NCBI GenBank assembly: GCA_029168955.1
Contig: JAPDOI010000438.1
Coordinates: 502,501-566,500 of the forward strand
Source of the DNA: Aplectana chamaeleonis
Taxonomy: Eukaryota; Nematoda; Chromadorea; Rhabditida; Cosmocercidae
DNA: 64,000 nt
Direction: 5' to 3'
Shown here: piece after piece, positions 30,732-43,018 of the stretch
Numbering within the stretch: position 1 is the stretch's first letter
How the letters are laid out: the number at the start of each line of letters is the position of its first letter
Made by a program: the position numbers and the translations under genes
Notes under the pieces: generated by a model
Seen by the model: the letters and a program-made list of their open reading frames with translations, nothing else
The model's database searches: none
What the model was told of the DNA's origin: nothing

Positions 30732-33272
30732 AAGGAACGGAAAGCTCGCTCCGACTGCCCTACGTACTCCTTGCACCGACATACATATGTATTGAGTTTC
30801 CAATAGAGTAATCGAGCTTTTTGCCTGGGAAAAGGAAGATTCGATGAAAATTTGTCATCTCATCGCACTTATAATCTGCATTTCTTAAAAGTCTATACTT
30901 TTTGCTCTGGCCAACTTTGAGATTTTGCAAATTCAATGAAAGAAGCATAGATCACTCAAAAATGTTTTAAAAAAGTTGAATGTTTTGAAAAATTTCGTTT
31001 AGTGTACGCTGAACACCCTTTATTAATTTTTGGGAATTTTCTGTTTTCTGCCCATAACCGGCAAGAGAAAGAGGGTGCAATACGCCTGACAGCCTCGCTT
31101 GCGCCCACAAGGGTCTACTGGGTAGATATGCGCTGTCTATATTGGTTGCGGTACCATTGACAACCAGGCATGCCGAGCCCACTTTCCCTCGCGCTTGCTG
31201 CGCTCTCCACCCCACCTCTTGCGTCGGAGACACAAAGAAAAATACACTACTATCGTGCCATCGACTGACATATCTCGAATGATTGAGATTTCGATGAATG
31301 TTATGGCAAACAGCCACGACCGCTTCGTCTATGTGGATGGAGAGGCTGTAATCTCAATTACACCTGTAAAACATTTCCTTTACAACAATTTTTCAGAGTT
31401 CTATCAATATTTTTATTTCTGATTGATCGGTAACAATTTTAACGCTCGTTTATTATAGCACTACACAAATTCTTCAACAAAATTACTTAATTACTGAGTT
31501 TTTCGCTAACGCTACTGATTACACTTGGGATAAGAAAAGGCAAAGAAAGTTCTATTAGAATGGGGATCTACAAAGAAAATGAGATTTGCTGCTGCCAGAA
31601 ACGTTCCAACGAAAAAGTGATGAATAGGAAAGTGATTCTCGAGAACAGAGTCCCGTGGTTGAAGCTTTTAACTCGCGAAAACAGCCCATTTATCAATCTT
31701 CATCGAAGAACTTTGTGGTTTTGAAAACGGCTTCTCTTTCTTCGGTTCTATTCCAGTACCAAAGAAAGGACGATGTTTGTAAATTTACACAAACAATTTA
31801 ATTTTGGTGTTCAGAAAAGTAAACCAGGGAAAGTGCAGTAGCAAGTACAATTACTAGCACATGAACCTTTTCCACCAAGTAGAAGTCCTTCAAAAAGCCT
31901 AGGGCTGTTCCATATGAAATACTTCAACGGTTGGTTTCGGGTAAGTAAAAATTTTATCTACGGAAATCGGTTCTCAAGAAATATTTTAAATTCTTTGTAG
32001 ATTCGCCCATTTCACTTTCCTGATGTTCCGTTTTGTTGGAGCGTTCTGCCAGCGCCAAACCACTTGTTTGGAGAAACCCACTTAGTTAGCTAGAATTGTC
32101 TTCTAGGTATTATGTAGTAATTTCCACGAGGAATCTTCACGATTAGTATCTTTTGATTTGATGAACAGTAAGTGACCAACTTGTTAACCACTTTCCCTAT
32201 CTCACCCATCAAAAATCACCTCTTACAACGTGCTTTTGCGATTTGATCTAATAATTTAACCTCCATTTTCCTATTACTCGCAGTTTTCCTTATCACTGTC
32301 AAAGAAACGGTGTGATTTTGAGAATGTTTTCTCCACTTCCATAATTAAATTTTTTGAAAAAGAACCGCTTCGCATCTACGATTCTTATAATACGACTGCG
32401 AGGAAATAGAGGGATTCTTTGATAATCAGTAAATAACCAACTAGTTAACCGGTTCTCCTGTACTACCGCATTAAAAATGCACAGCCAACAACGCCTTTCG
32501 GTGGCTTGATTTAGAAGTCGATTATTTGAGAGATTCATCCCTGGGTGCAAACTTTGTTGAGGGGCCACTTCGATTCATGCATGAAAAATAATTTTTTTCC
32601 AATATCAGATATCTGAGAGCGTTATCAGTCATTGCTTTTCTAGAGACTCCATGGAGGTCCTTTGGGTTCTGATAGCTGTCTCCTTCACGTCTTTCTGGAA
32701 TGCTAAGTGCCCCCCTCCCAAACCAGGATTTCTCCGATCCCTGTACTGTACAGCCAAAGCTGTTAATGATCCCTCTCCGCGGAGACGAAGAGATAGCCAG
32801 TTTGCACTTTGGCCGGCCGAGAGAGTGCCAGGCCGGCTGGCAGCGCCTTTCTTTTCGTCCTCTGCGCTCATCATACTGACTCGAACACCCCGCGTGCCGG
32901 GTTGTCAATGCTCCGGAGACCGTCTAGGTTGACAGATGCTCGACGTCATTTCCCACTAACAAGGAAATTTTAACTAGTGAAAGATTGAACGGGAAAATGT
33001 AATACTATATCTGAGACTGTTCAAGTGAGTCATTATAAAGAAGCCTGTGTATCTCGCCTCTAGTCGTTGATCTCAAAGAGGCATAACATTGGAACGATAG
33101 GTTATTGTAGGCTAAATGCCTTTTAGCTACCTTGAACCATCAGAAATTCTTTCTAAATAAAGCTAAAAACGGATATTCAACTTGTGTCAGCGCCCCTGAT
33201 AACCCTTGATCGGAGTATGGACGAACGTTGGACAAAACATTCCCACCCGTTGAGCCCTGCACTTGCCATACT
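30732..33272. other. No gene seen
   Basis: Mostly AT-rich. Two diverged direct copies of a ~90-bp segment lie near 32165-32255 and 32420-32515 (AACCAACTWGTTAACC-like core). The longest frame (32522-32908, minus) matches no family I know. Confidence 0.45.
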
Positions 33273-33274
33273 TA

Positions 33275-33435
33275 TAGTTAGGTCCGTGGCCTGTGTCCTC
33301 AAGAAAAAACGTTTTAAACCAAACCGCGGCTGGCGCCACGATTCAACTCTCAGAGATTGAGATTTAAACCGCCACGCCAGCCGCGGTTTGAATTTACACG
33401 TTACTTCTTGAGGACACAGGCCACGGACCTAACCA
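33275..33435. mobile_element. M1a: palindromic MITE with TA target
   Basis: Inverted ends TAGTTAGGTCCGTGGCCTG and complement continue to CTCAAGAA. TA flanks both sides (33273-33274 and 33436-33437). Near-identical to M1b at 43738-43898. Tc1/mariner-type target, inferred from TA. Confidence 0.8.
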
Positions 33436-33437
33436 TA

Positions 33438-34169
33438 CCTTGTTAGTGAGAAGTGATTACGTACATTTAATTCGCACTGTATGTGTGGTCGTCTGTATAT
33501 TACAGGTTGCGCGCCAGTACCTAGCAAAGTGCGCGCTACTGCCTAAAAAGCTTGCGCGCCACCACCTGCGAAGCTTGCGCGCCACGAGGTAATAAGCTCG
33601 TTGAATCAATCGGCGAGCTTGCGACGAAGTAGCGCGCAAGGTGTTTAAAATCTTCTGAGGAGTGGAGAATGCGTCCGGATGTGGATGCTTCACCATTGGG
33701 GCGTGTCACAATTCGTGACTGACGACAACAAGTATGATAATCTAATGGAAACGTATAGCCCATCCCGCTCAAATAAGTCCGGGAGGAGCAAGCGACGGAG
33801 CGGTCGGTCACGGTGAAATCCAAGGGATTAGTAGATTTCAACATGATGACAACCCAATGAGCTCTACTTCGACTGGCTCAAATCGAGAGGGAGAAGCTAT
33901 AGTTACATTGAGCAAACGAAGAAAGAATGAATAAAAAGAAGATGCATCAACTAGATGCTTCGCCATTGGTGTGTGTCACACTTCGTGACTGACGACAAGC
34001 TTCCTGATCAATGTGATTAGAATCGGAGTTAGATAAGAATGTCAACTATCTTCTGAGATTGACACTTGTGGTATTCGGTGGTTGAAGCGAGACCAAGATT
34101 GTTAAAACCTCTTTATTTGGCTGACGTTTCGGCGATTTTCGTCTTTTCCGGAGCCTGGAAAAAACCAAA
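33438..34169. repeat. AGCTTGCGCGCCAC motif cluster and a direct repeat
   Basis: At 33500-33640 several copies of a CTTGCGCGCCAC-like motif occur in both orientations. GATGCTTC(A/G)CCATTGG ... TTCGTGACTGACGACAA occurs twice, at about 33684-33731 and 33953-34002. No gene seen. Confidence 0.5.
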
Positions 34170-34173
34170 TTAA

Positions 34174-34657
34174 AGGCAGTGTTCACGATGATTTTCGTCC
34201 CCGAGTTTTTCACATAAAACAATACGTTGGCCTCCAAGTGTTACCAAAATTACGAAGAAACGGCGAGAAACGCATTAAAACGTCGTACTTTAGTGACATT
34301 ATTCTATAACATGGACTAGTTGTCCGGTTGGATGAACATGTTCATGGTGGTTGTCACCGGTGAAAAATTGGGTCAATCTAAAATAGAAGAATTTTTCATG
34401 CAAAACAGGATTAGTTAGGGCCCTAAGGAGAGAACGGAGCACTATAGAGAAGAGAATTGCAAAGGCCGGGTCCGCAAAAGATTTCATTGTCACAACAAAC
34501 ACTTCCTGTGATACTTAAGAGGCGGGGTGATACTTAAGTATTTCGCGTACTTCTGGTGCGTTTTTCTCAATTCCTTCGTCATTTTAGTTCTACCCAGGGG
34601 CCACTTAATCAATATAGCGAATAATCTCAAAATTGAAGATTATCGTGAACTCTGCCT
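34174..34657. mobile_element. P3: TTAA-flanked MITE (piggyBac-type target)
   Basis: TTAA at 34170-34173 and 34658-34661. Ends AGGCAGTGTTCACGATGA and complement with one or two mismatches. 484 bp, no transposase. Shares the AGGCAG terminus with P1, P2 and P4. Confidence 0.8.
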
Positions 34658-34661
34658 TTAA

Positions 34662-35577
34662 GATCCAAGAAACTACCCTCCAAAACCCCATTTCATTCTA
34701 CAGAGAAGGATTCACACGGAAGTATACCAAAAGAACGTAAGTCACAGATTATACCAACCTTTGAAGGGGACCAAGAGGTCCGACAGCCTAGGATGGAAGT
34801 TGTTATGCGACTGATTAGTAAGAACCCTCAGAATCACCCTCGAAGACCTGGGACCGCCCACGCTCAGACCCGCCCTCAGATTATGACCGGCTGGTCAGAA
34901 TCCGCACAGGTCAACGTACGGCGCCAACTCCTGGGTCACCGCAACACATTCGTCCTTTCGGTTTATTTTGGGTGTTTTTGCGGCAATCCAAAAGGCCTCA
35001 AGAGTTCTGCGCGCTGAGATTTCGCTTTCACGTGCCAAGATCGTAACAGCAACTGAAATGCAATTGTTATCGTGACTGCGCACCCTGTGTTCCCCAAGCG
35101 GAGTAGACAATTTAGACTTGTTGACAATTTAGACACAATTTAGACAATTTAGATTTAGACTGACGTAAAATCTTCTGAGATGTGATCAGGATTGACTTTT
35201 ATGAAAGTCAGGGTCCTGCAGTAATGTCAAAGAAGTATAGTGAAGTACGAAAAAATTATAATAGTATAAGTTGTAAAATAACATACATGATGAAGGATGA
35301 AAGAAAAGGAAATTGATAACAAGAGAGGTGACAATTAGATATGACCGAGGTGATCGTAAAATAAGCAGCATGTTCATTATCAATACCTTTATATAATAGG
35401 TAGATGTGTAAACCCGGCTAGTGGTGCTGGATGTCAGGTGCCCTTGGGTTGCCCTCAAGAAAGCACTTGACTCCAGTAGTACTAATAAATTATACTAAGA
35501 CGTATGTAAAGTTCATGTGTATAAGAATATACATGAAGTACGCACAATGAAAAAATTGCCATTTTATAATTACACAA
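34662..35577. other. No gene seen
   Basis: AT-rich. GACAATTTAGA is repeated several times at 35107-35160. No protein motif. Confidence 0.45.
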
Positions 35578-37273
35578 AGTGCGCACCCACGCCGCTTCGC
35601 GGCGTACTTATGGGCATGCTTTAGGATCTATGGATTATTTAAATTGCAGAGCAGTGCCTCGCTATGCTCAACAGCCTTAAGTCCGTACACTACCGCACAA
35701 ATTTTTGCAGAAAAAGCATTTTGTGGCGTTTTTCGCGCTCACAAAGCGCTGCATCGCCATAACTTGCTTCAAAGTGGTCCGATTTCAATTTTGAAGTAAT
35801 TTCTGAAATGCTTCCATTGAGCCCTATACGATAGTGTTAATCGAAAAATGCATATTTGCACCACAAAATCCCTCATTATGAGCAGAAATCTTTCACGTTT
35901 TGACCTGTGGTCGATGTTAATTTTAGAAGGAAATACACATTTTTCAACAGAATACCGGAGTCGAGAAGCCTCTACACGTACCATTGCATTCGAGTCACTG
36001 AGAAGAACACGAAAGCTACCTAAAAAGCTCATTTCGTCAATTTCTACGCGAGATATGGTGATGCGGCGCTTTCTCTGAGAAATATTGCCGTGACTCTTCC
36101 ACTACTGCTCCCCCTCTACCGCGATCCCGGACTGTCCCGCGACTCACCAGCTACCCTGGATTCTTCCGCGGCTTTGCCGCGACTTCTCCGTGGATCAAGC
36201 TTTCGCTACTCTGCCGCGACTCCCCCGGAACTCTTCGCGACCCTACCGCAATTTGATCAATAAAGAATCGTCCGCGGTTCTGCTCCGCATCTCCCCCGCA
36301 GCTCCTCCGGCAGGCGCCAAACCGGAGGACTTGCGGTGAAGTCGCGGCAAGTTTTCTCAGAGTTGTATGAGCAAAAAAACGTCACAAAAAGCGTTTTCGC
36401 AAAAACAACTTGAGCGCTCCTGTATGTGTTCACGGAAATCAGTCACACTGTGCTCAATCATGCTCACGCAGGGAACTTTTGCAGTTCAATACATAACCCT
36501 TCACAGTCTGACACAGATTTAAAAGAAGAGAATCTGCGGAGAAAGTTATGTCACACTTCTCCATGGATTGGTGATTTTCTCGGGTAGATTAATGTCCTGC
36601 TCAGTTCTTGAGCTCATCCCAGGAAGCTATCTCTCCAGAAAGTGATTATGAATGAACAGTTGAAGCAATATGCACGAATGAAGCTAAATGTATGCAATGC
36701 AGTAAAACAGTTCTCTTGTTTGCCCTTGGTGTTTTGAAAACTTTCATGTTTTGACCTGTGATCGATGATAATTTTAGAAGGAAAGTCGGAAAGTCACTCT
36801 CCCTACACGTACTATTGCATTTACCTCACTCAGGGGAACACAAAAACTACCTTAAAAATTCATTTCGTCAATTTTGAAGCGAGATATGGCGATGTGGCGC
36901 TTTCTCTGAGAAATATTGCCGCGACTCTTCCTCTACTGCCCCGCGACTCCACCCCTATCCCGGTCTGTCCCACGACTCCCCAGCGAACCTGGACTCTTGC
37001 GCGACTTCTCCTTGGATCACGCTTCCGCAACTCTACCGCGACCTTACCGCAATTCGGTCAATGAAGAATCCTCCACGGTTCTGTCTCGCATCTCCCTTGC
37101 GACTCCTCCGGCAGGGGCCGAGTCGGAGGAGTTGCGGCAGAATCGCGGTAATATTTCTCAGAGTTGTGCCACAAAAAACGCCACAAAACGCCTTTTTTTG
37201 CAAAAAAAAACTTGCGCGTTACTGTATGTTTTCACAAAGGTCAGTTACACTGTGCTCAATCATCTCTCCAGAA
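35578..37273. repeat. Element Y, right arm
   Basis: Uninterrupted 1.7-kb arm, complementary to 28556-27285 and then 17391-16967. It contains two related units in the same orientation (about 35880-36480 and 36745-37273), each with a CTCTGAG module (36073-36365 and 36903-37161). An AC microsatellite abuts the outer end. Confidence 0.88.
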
Positions 37274-37279
37274 AGTGAT

Positions 37280-37306
37280 ACACACACACACACACACACA
37301 CACACA
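37280..37306. repeat. (AC)n microsatellite
   Basis: About 13 AC units directly outside the right arm of element Y. Confidence 0.95.
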
Positions 37307-37750
37307 AATGTAGTTAGTAGGATAGGATAGGATTAGACCCAATCTTCAGATTACTCATAGTAAGTTAATCAAAAGAGGAAAGGTATGAAAGAGAAGTTGA
37401 CGAAGTTCGTTTCGCCCTTGGCCTCAGTGAGGAACAGAACTGTCGATGAGAAAGAAGTATGGATACGCAAGCATGAGCCGAGCAGAGTGAAGTAGTGTTA
37501 GAAACGTTAGGAAGAGGTATTAGGGCAAGAAGCTATAGTATATGTACTCTCAATATCAGAATGAAGTCCATACGATTTAGAACCACTGTCTCAAGGTATC
37601 ACGTGTTCGAAACAGGGTCAAGCAACCCGTTGGAAAAAGTGCGATCATGGTTGATTCCCCCTCCAGCGATGCCGAAATTGGCGATCCCCCCCCCTCCACC
37701 ATCACCGCGCTCATTCCGCTTTTTTGCCCCGCCCACTATCTTTTTCCTTA
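37307..37750. other. No gene seen
   Basis: Unrecognised sequence between element Y and element D. Confidence 0.4.
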
Positions 37751-38836
37751 CTAGGGAACCTCGATAGTCAAGTATGAGCTTGTGAATGTTGAATGTGAGA
37801 CTGTGAATGTTTCTTGGTCAACTCGGATACGCTCTCCTCGAATCTGAACTCGGATTTTGCTACGGACATCTCTGAACGAAGTTATAAGCGTTTTTGAAGC
37901 TTCGTGAAAAGGTAAGGGCATCAGCCAATTTTTAGGGTGTTTGGAAAAACATTTTCGGATTCGGCTCAAAGCATCCTACTGGGGGTTATTCAGGGCGCTG
38001 AACGCGAATCTGGGGTCTGTTTGTCGCTAGACTTATGGTTACTGTAGGTTACGGTAGGCATTATGCCTGTTTGCTAACTTTACCGACCTTAAAATTTCGA
38101 AACTCAAAAAATGGACCTCAAATTCGTATCCAGCTTCCCAAATAACACCCACAGTGAAATTTTGAGTCAAATCTGAGACTTTGACTAAGCTACCGTATAC
38201 CCACCGTAACCTACCGTAATCTATCAGAAATCGATAAACGGATTGCAGATTCTTGTTTAGCACTGCCAATAACCCCCAGAGCAACAATTTGAGCCATATC
38301 TATCGTAGCACTCTGGAAATCGGCAAACGTCGCGATTTGCCATCAAATTCCCCCCCCGCCCCCCGATGGGAAGCTTTGAATGAATCATGTCGAAAAGCTC
38401 GAAAAATCGTCAAATAAACCATAGATTCGTGATCAGCGCCCCAAATAACCCACCTGGAAGGGTTTTGAGTGAAATCTGCAACACTTTTTTCAACGCTTTC
38501 AGAGGTATAAATAAGCGCCCAACCGAAAATCCTCGCAAGTCCAAAACGCTATCAGTCTGTGCAAAGTTTGGAAAATGTGCCTTCACTCAAAATTTGCTCA
38601 GTGGGGTAGTTTTGGGGGCTGAACACAAGCATGAGGTCCGTTTCCGGATTTCGCAAACTCTAATGCGCGTTTTTGATAGAAAAAAGGCGTGAAATACGAA
38701 CTTTGACCGGCTATAACTTTTTTCGCAGATGTCCGTAGCAAAATCCGAGTTCAGATTCGAAGAGAGCGTATCCGAGTTGACCAAGAAACATTCACAGTCT
38801 CTCAAAAGCTCATACCTGACTAGCGAGGTTCCCTAG
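37751..38836. mobile_element. Element D: 1.09-kb element with >100-bp inverted ends
   Basis: CTAGGGAACCTCG at 37751 mirrors CGAGGTTCCCTAG ending 38836. The arms match for about 110-130 bp, with an interruption near 37775 (GTGAATGTTGAATG). TTA flanks both sides (37748-37750 and 38837-38839). No transposase. Contains ACTGTAGGTTACGGT, also seen near 7741 in element X. Confidence 0.75.
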
Positions 38837-38839
38837 TTA

Positions 38840-39261
38840 GACTAGGAATTTTTTTAGCTGATGATTATGATTATTCAACTTCTCTACTTTTTTTATTTTT
38901 TTATTCAGGTCAGTGATATTTGTGAAGTTTTCGACCTCAAACCAAAAAAATTGACAACAAATATTCTGTTTATTAATATTCTCTTTATCCAAAAAACGCC
39001 CAACTACTAGTGGAAAAATAGGGTTTACAAAATGTTTTCCTTTGCGAACAGGAAAAATCGTCCAAAAGTGATTTTTTCACTTTGGCCCAATTTTCCTTCT
39101 AATCAACTCAGAAACACTTCAAACGGGTTTCCACACAGTTTCAGCCCCATCAGGCCGGTTTTTCAGCCGCTGGCCACCTAAATGCTCGTCGAAATCGGAT
39201 TTTTCGGTATATAGGGAAAAAATAGGTTTCCCGGAGCTTCTGGTGTTTACGGTACTGCCAT
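38840..39261. other. No gene seen
   Basis: AT-rich, unrecognised. Confidence 0.4.
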
Positions 39262-39597
39262 CAGGGGCCGTATGCAAGATTGCGCCGGTTGGGGCAGGGG
39301 CAGTGCAGTCGGCGCCTTTGAAGATCGCCGTTGCTCACAAGACAGGACACGTCTATCGTGGTTGATCACAAGTCAAGACACGCATGTCGTGCCCCAGCAG
39401 TCTTTCTCGTTGCCCCCAGCCGATCCAATCTTCTAGCTGGGGCGGCTAGGGCACAGCGGTGGGGCACGACATACGAGTCTTGACTTGTTACTAACCACGA
39501 TAGACGTGTTCTGTCTTGTGCGCAACGGCGATCTTCAAAGGCGCCGACTGCACTGCCCTTGCCCCAACCGGCGCGTTCTTGCATACGGCCCCAGGTG
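39262..39597. mobile_element. Palindromic MITE, ~130-bp arms
   Basis: GGGGCCGTATGCAAGA near 39266 pairs with TCTTGCATACGGCCCC near 39590. The arms continue through GGCGCCTTTGAAGATCGCCG and GACACGTCTATCGTGG with few mismatches. The loop is about 70 bp. Confidence 0.8.
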
Positions 39598-39745
39598 CCG
39601 TAATTCAGCGGTTCGGTGAAATAGGAACTGGAACTGGAAAGGCTTAGGAACTGGAAAAAACCAAAGCTGCGCATACATATAGAGGGAGAAATAAAAAAAA
39701 TTCCCCGTTGGAAAAAGTGGTGTTCAGGCTACGGCGCGAGGCGCG

Positions 39746-39822
39746 AGGTGTGATACAACCCAACATTGGTCCGACCCCCCACCCAAGTCAAGCGATTTGC
39801 TACAATCGATTGTATCACACCT
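39746..39822. repeat. Short inverted repeat AGGTGTGATACAA
   Basis: 13-bp perfect inverted ends separated by about 50 bp. Possibly a small MITE. Confidence 0.55.
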
Positions 39823-39984
39823 AAAAATGGGTCTTCAAAGACCTATTTAACCGGTTAAAAGAATGAAATAGATTACTTGGGTCCGTGACTAGGTTTTCCG
39901 CACGTTGTAGCAACGCAAAACTCCCTAATTCAAATTTCGTTGAATACTTGTAAATATTCCACAGCTATCCATTTTTTCATGAAC

Positions 39985-40545
39985 CACTTCCTATGTAGCG
40001 CTTTTCGGCTCCAAGCAGCGTCTATGAAATTTTGGGTTCGTTTTCAAATCAGGATAGCCAATAATTATAACGTCGGCGTGTATCCGGAAGAGACTTCGCG
40101 TTCACTGTTGAAGGTTGGCGCAAACTCGGTACCACGTGCTTTAACATAGGTGCACCGAGTTTGCGCCAACCTCCAAAGGGGAGCGCAAAGTCTCTTCAGG
40201 ATCCATGCCGATGTTACGTGGTTTTCTTGCCCGAATCCGCACCTATGTGCCCTCAGGGCATGAAAACAGGCTCCGCCAACCCTATGTACCGCTGTTCGGC
40301 TTAGAGCTTCGTCCATGAAATTTTGGGTGCGTTTTCACATACCGATAGCCAACTATTATACGTAGTTTTCTTGCCCGAAAGCGCACCTATGTGCCCTCAG
40401 GGCATGAAAACAAGCTCCACCCACCTTATGTAGCGCTCTTGGGCTTGAAAAAATTAGGTTGCATTTTCATATGCGGACATTCGTATTCAAAATGTGGGTT
40501 CCGCTCCCGCAACCTCTCCTATGCGCCCTCAGGGCATAAAAATCC
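39985..40545. repeat. Diverged ~150-bp tandem repeats interrupted by a palindrome
   Basis: Units share CTATGTAGCGCT, TGAAATTTTGGGT, GATAGCCAA and CACCTATGTGCCCTCAGGGC. They lie at about 39990-40075 plus 40210-40290, 40291-40430 and 40431-40545. The first unit is split at about 40080-40205 by a palindrome whose arms share AGGTTGGCGCAAACTCGGT. Confidence 0.65.
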
Positions 40546-41295
40546 TATGCTTCAGGCGATATCGCATCTTGGACACGAGTCTATTTCGTGGAGTAAATTG
40601 CAAGAGATATAACAGTGAACAATCCTCTTCACAAACAGTCAACAATCCATTATTTCTCAGAATTGCGAAATTTTTTAGCTTTAGCGGGATCGAACCTGTG
40701 AATCCTAAATCGCCTAAAAATGCATCTTCGATTACGAAATTTCAGAACATCTTGTGTCATTTCGTTGACAGTATAGTCCGCTTGTAATGACCTCGATGTC
40801 AGCGAATACTCAACACCACTGCTACTGACATATCCAGGAGCTTTTTGGTGACACACTTCACCTGGCCACGACTCCTCCATGTTAGGGTCATTAACGATGG
40901 CCATGCTACTGTCGTCTATTGTCTTGCATGCTTCATCAGCAGTGAATTGTAAGATCTTCCTTATTTTTAAATCTCCATTTCATATCTTGCCTCATTTATT
41001 TTTTCGCAGTTGCTTCTCACTATTCAGTTTGTTTATTGATCTCCTGTCTCATTTTCCTCTCTCAGCATGATCTCCAGTTTTAGTTTGACCTCTTATTGTG
41101 ATCTCATTTTGCCGTCATTTTTTATACGAACGGTATGGCTCTCAAACCCTCCCCGCCCTGATAGAAGTCCATCTTGGTTCTTGGTTTACCGAAGGTCCGA
41201 CCCCCCATCCCACCGGATGTCGACGGGTCCGGCCCCCCCTCTGTGATACATCACACCTCACGCCGAACCCTGGTGGTGTTATAAGGCCGTTTTTT
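40546..41295. other. No gene seen
   Basis: No motif recognised before the A8 5' end. Confidence 0.4.
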
Positions 41296-41367
41296 GCTGC
41301 CGAGATGTCGTACGTTCGTGCAGTGGCCGTGGAGGAAGCAAGAACAACTCCGTGCAAACCGACATCA
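41296..41367 (+). ncRNA. Candidate HDV-like ribozyme, 5' end of A8 (decayed)
   Basis: P1 has one mismatch. In P2 the U-G pair of other copies is a U-A pair (CGACATC), so pairing is kept. The J4/2 GCAAAC is intact. Confidence 0.45.
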
Positions 41368-42036
41368 CTTCCTCCACCGAGAAAATTTCTGTGCTGGGAG
41401 AGATGCTGGCTGGCCTCAGCTCTTCTAAAGATTCTACTACAAAGGGCCGGCGTCGAGAGGAACTCTGGACCTGTGCAGAAGTATCCATGTGCCACCTGCA
41501 GCAAGAAAGTCACCTGGGATGGAATAAGCGTCCAATGATTTGGATGCCAAAGGTGGGTGCACTTCTCCTGTTCAGGTCTTAGTTCTGTGAAGCATCACGA
41601 CTCTTCTTTTCGTTGTGTTCTGTGCTCCGCCTCCAGTAATTCTGAATCCTCATTCACCAACCGCCCCCTCTCTATTGTACATATAAATCTCAACGGCCGT
41701 CGTGCAAAAGTTTCTGAACTCTCTTTCTTCGCTCGTACTCATCATCTGGATGTTATTATGGTTCAAGAAACCTAACTCTCTCCCTCTACCACGTATTCCC
41801 AACCTAACATTACTGGCTATACTGCCTATCACATTCCAAGGACAGCTCTTGGAGGCGGAGTTTCTACATTTCGCTTTCTAACTTACCCTCTCATCTAATT
41901 CCAAATGCTCCTAAGGACGGTACTCTCGAGTACGTTCCCGTTCACCTCCCTCTTAGAACCCCATCATCTCTATTTATCATTTACACCCTCCGTCCACTTC
42001 TTATCCCCCAACCTACCATCCCATACCTCTTCTTAA
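41296..42036 (+). pseudogene. A8 piece 1: 2A-like, PHD finger, endonuclease start
   Basis: Reads LLKILLQRAGVERNSGP (Pro-to-Ser in the 2A core), then CATCSKKVTW, a stop in the finger near 41538, and INLNGRRAKVSELSFFAR. VMVQET ends in a stop at about 41776. Inactive. Confidence 0.8.
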
Positions 42037-42529
42037 AGGCAGCAGACACGCTCAAAAATGGTATCGATTTTATGGCATAAATCAAAGGTTTGGAGCTGGT
42101 TGTATTGGTAACTGACGAAAAAACGAACGAAAACTGCGCAAATACAGGAATAACGGTTGTTTTGTTATCGGGTGAAAGTGGACGAGTTTTACCGCGCGCT
42201 GTTGAAACAGCGAATATTAGCAACAAAACGGTCGAGATGGAGAAGCCGATATACTCGGCTTCTCCATCTCGGAACGTTCACCTCGTTGGGAGCATCAAAA
42301 ACCAGCCAAAGTGACCGTATTACTACTATCGATCTGGGCGAGTTTGTATTTTGGGGCGTGGTTGCAGAAGCTCAGGGGCGGGGTTGCAGAAATTTTCCGA
42401 TTTGCATTGCTGAAAATTAGTAGTTTTAACTAGTTTATGACGCTTCCTTCGGCGTGAGCGTTCTACAAGGGCCATACGACCCAAGTAGCGTAGTTATCTC
42501 AACAACTTTTTTGAGCGTGTCTGCTGCCT
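42037..42529. mobile_element. P1: TTAA-flanked MITE in A8
   Basis: Ends AGGCAGCAGACACGCTC and complement. TTAA at 42033-42036 and 42530-42533, the second shared with P2. 493 bp, no ORF of note. Confidence 0.85.
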
Positions 42530-42533
42530 TTAA

Positions 42534-43018
42534 AGGCAGCAGACACGCTCAAAAATGATATCAATTTTATGGATTAAACTGAAGGTCTGAAGCTGTTAGT
42601 ATTCAGAAATAACGAAAAGGACGAAAACAAATCGACGGAAATTAAGATATAACGGTACGTTCTATATTGGCACAGAAATGGACGAGTTGTACGGCACTGG
42701 CTGAAATAGCGGAGCTAGCAACAAATTTGTTGGGATAGCGACGCTAGTGTACTCGTACGGCCCTTTCTGGAACGCTTACGCCGTTAGAAGCCTAAAAAGT
42801 AATTTAAAGTGGCCGCAATCGAGCATTGAATACCTTTATGGAGGGGCGGAGCCCGTATCGATGGGCGGAGCAAGGATGATTTCGTGAATGATTACGGCTC
42901 AAATACGGTCATTTGGACTCGTTTTTAACGCTTGCAACTTCGTGAGGGCTCTTCTAGAGCCTGCACGGCCCCACTAATGTAGTTATCTCAACAACTTTTT
43001 CGAGCGTGTCTGCTGCCT
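42534..43018. mobile_element. P2: second TTAA-flanked MITE, tandem with P1
   Basis: Same ends as P1, 485 bp, TTAA at 42530-42533 and 43019-43022. Interior related to P1 but diverged (both carry GGACGAGTT near the centre). Confidence 0.85.
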
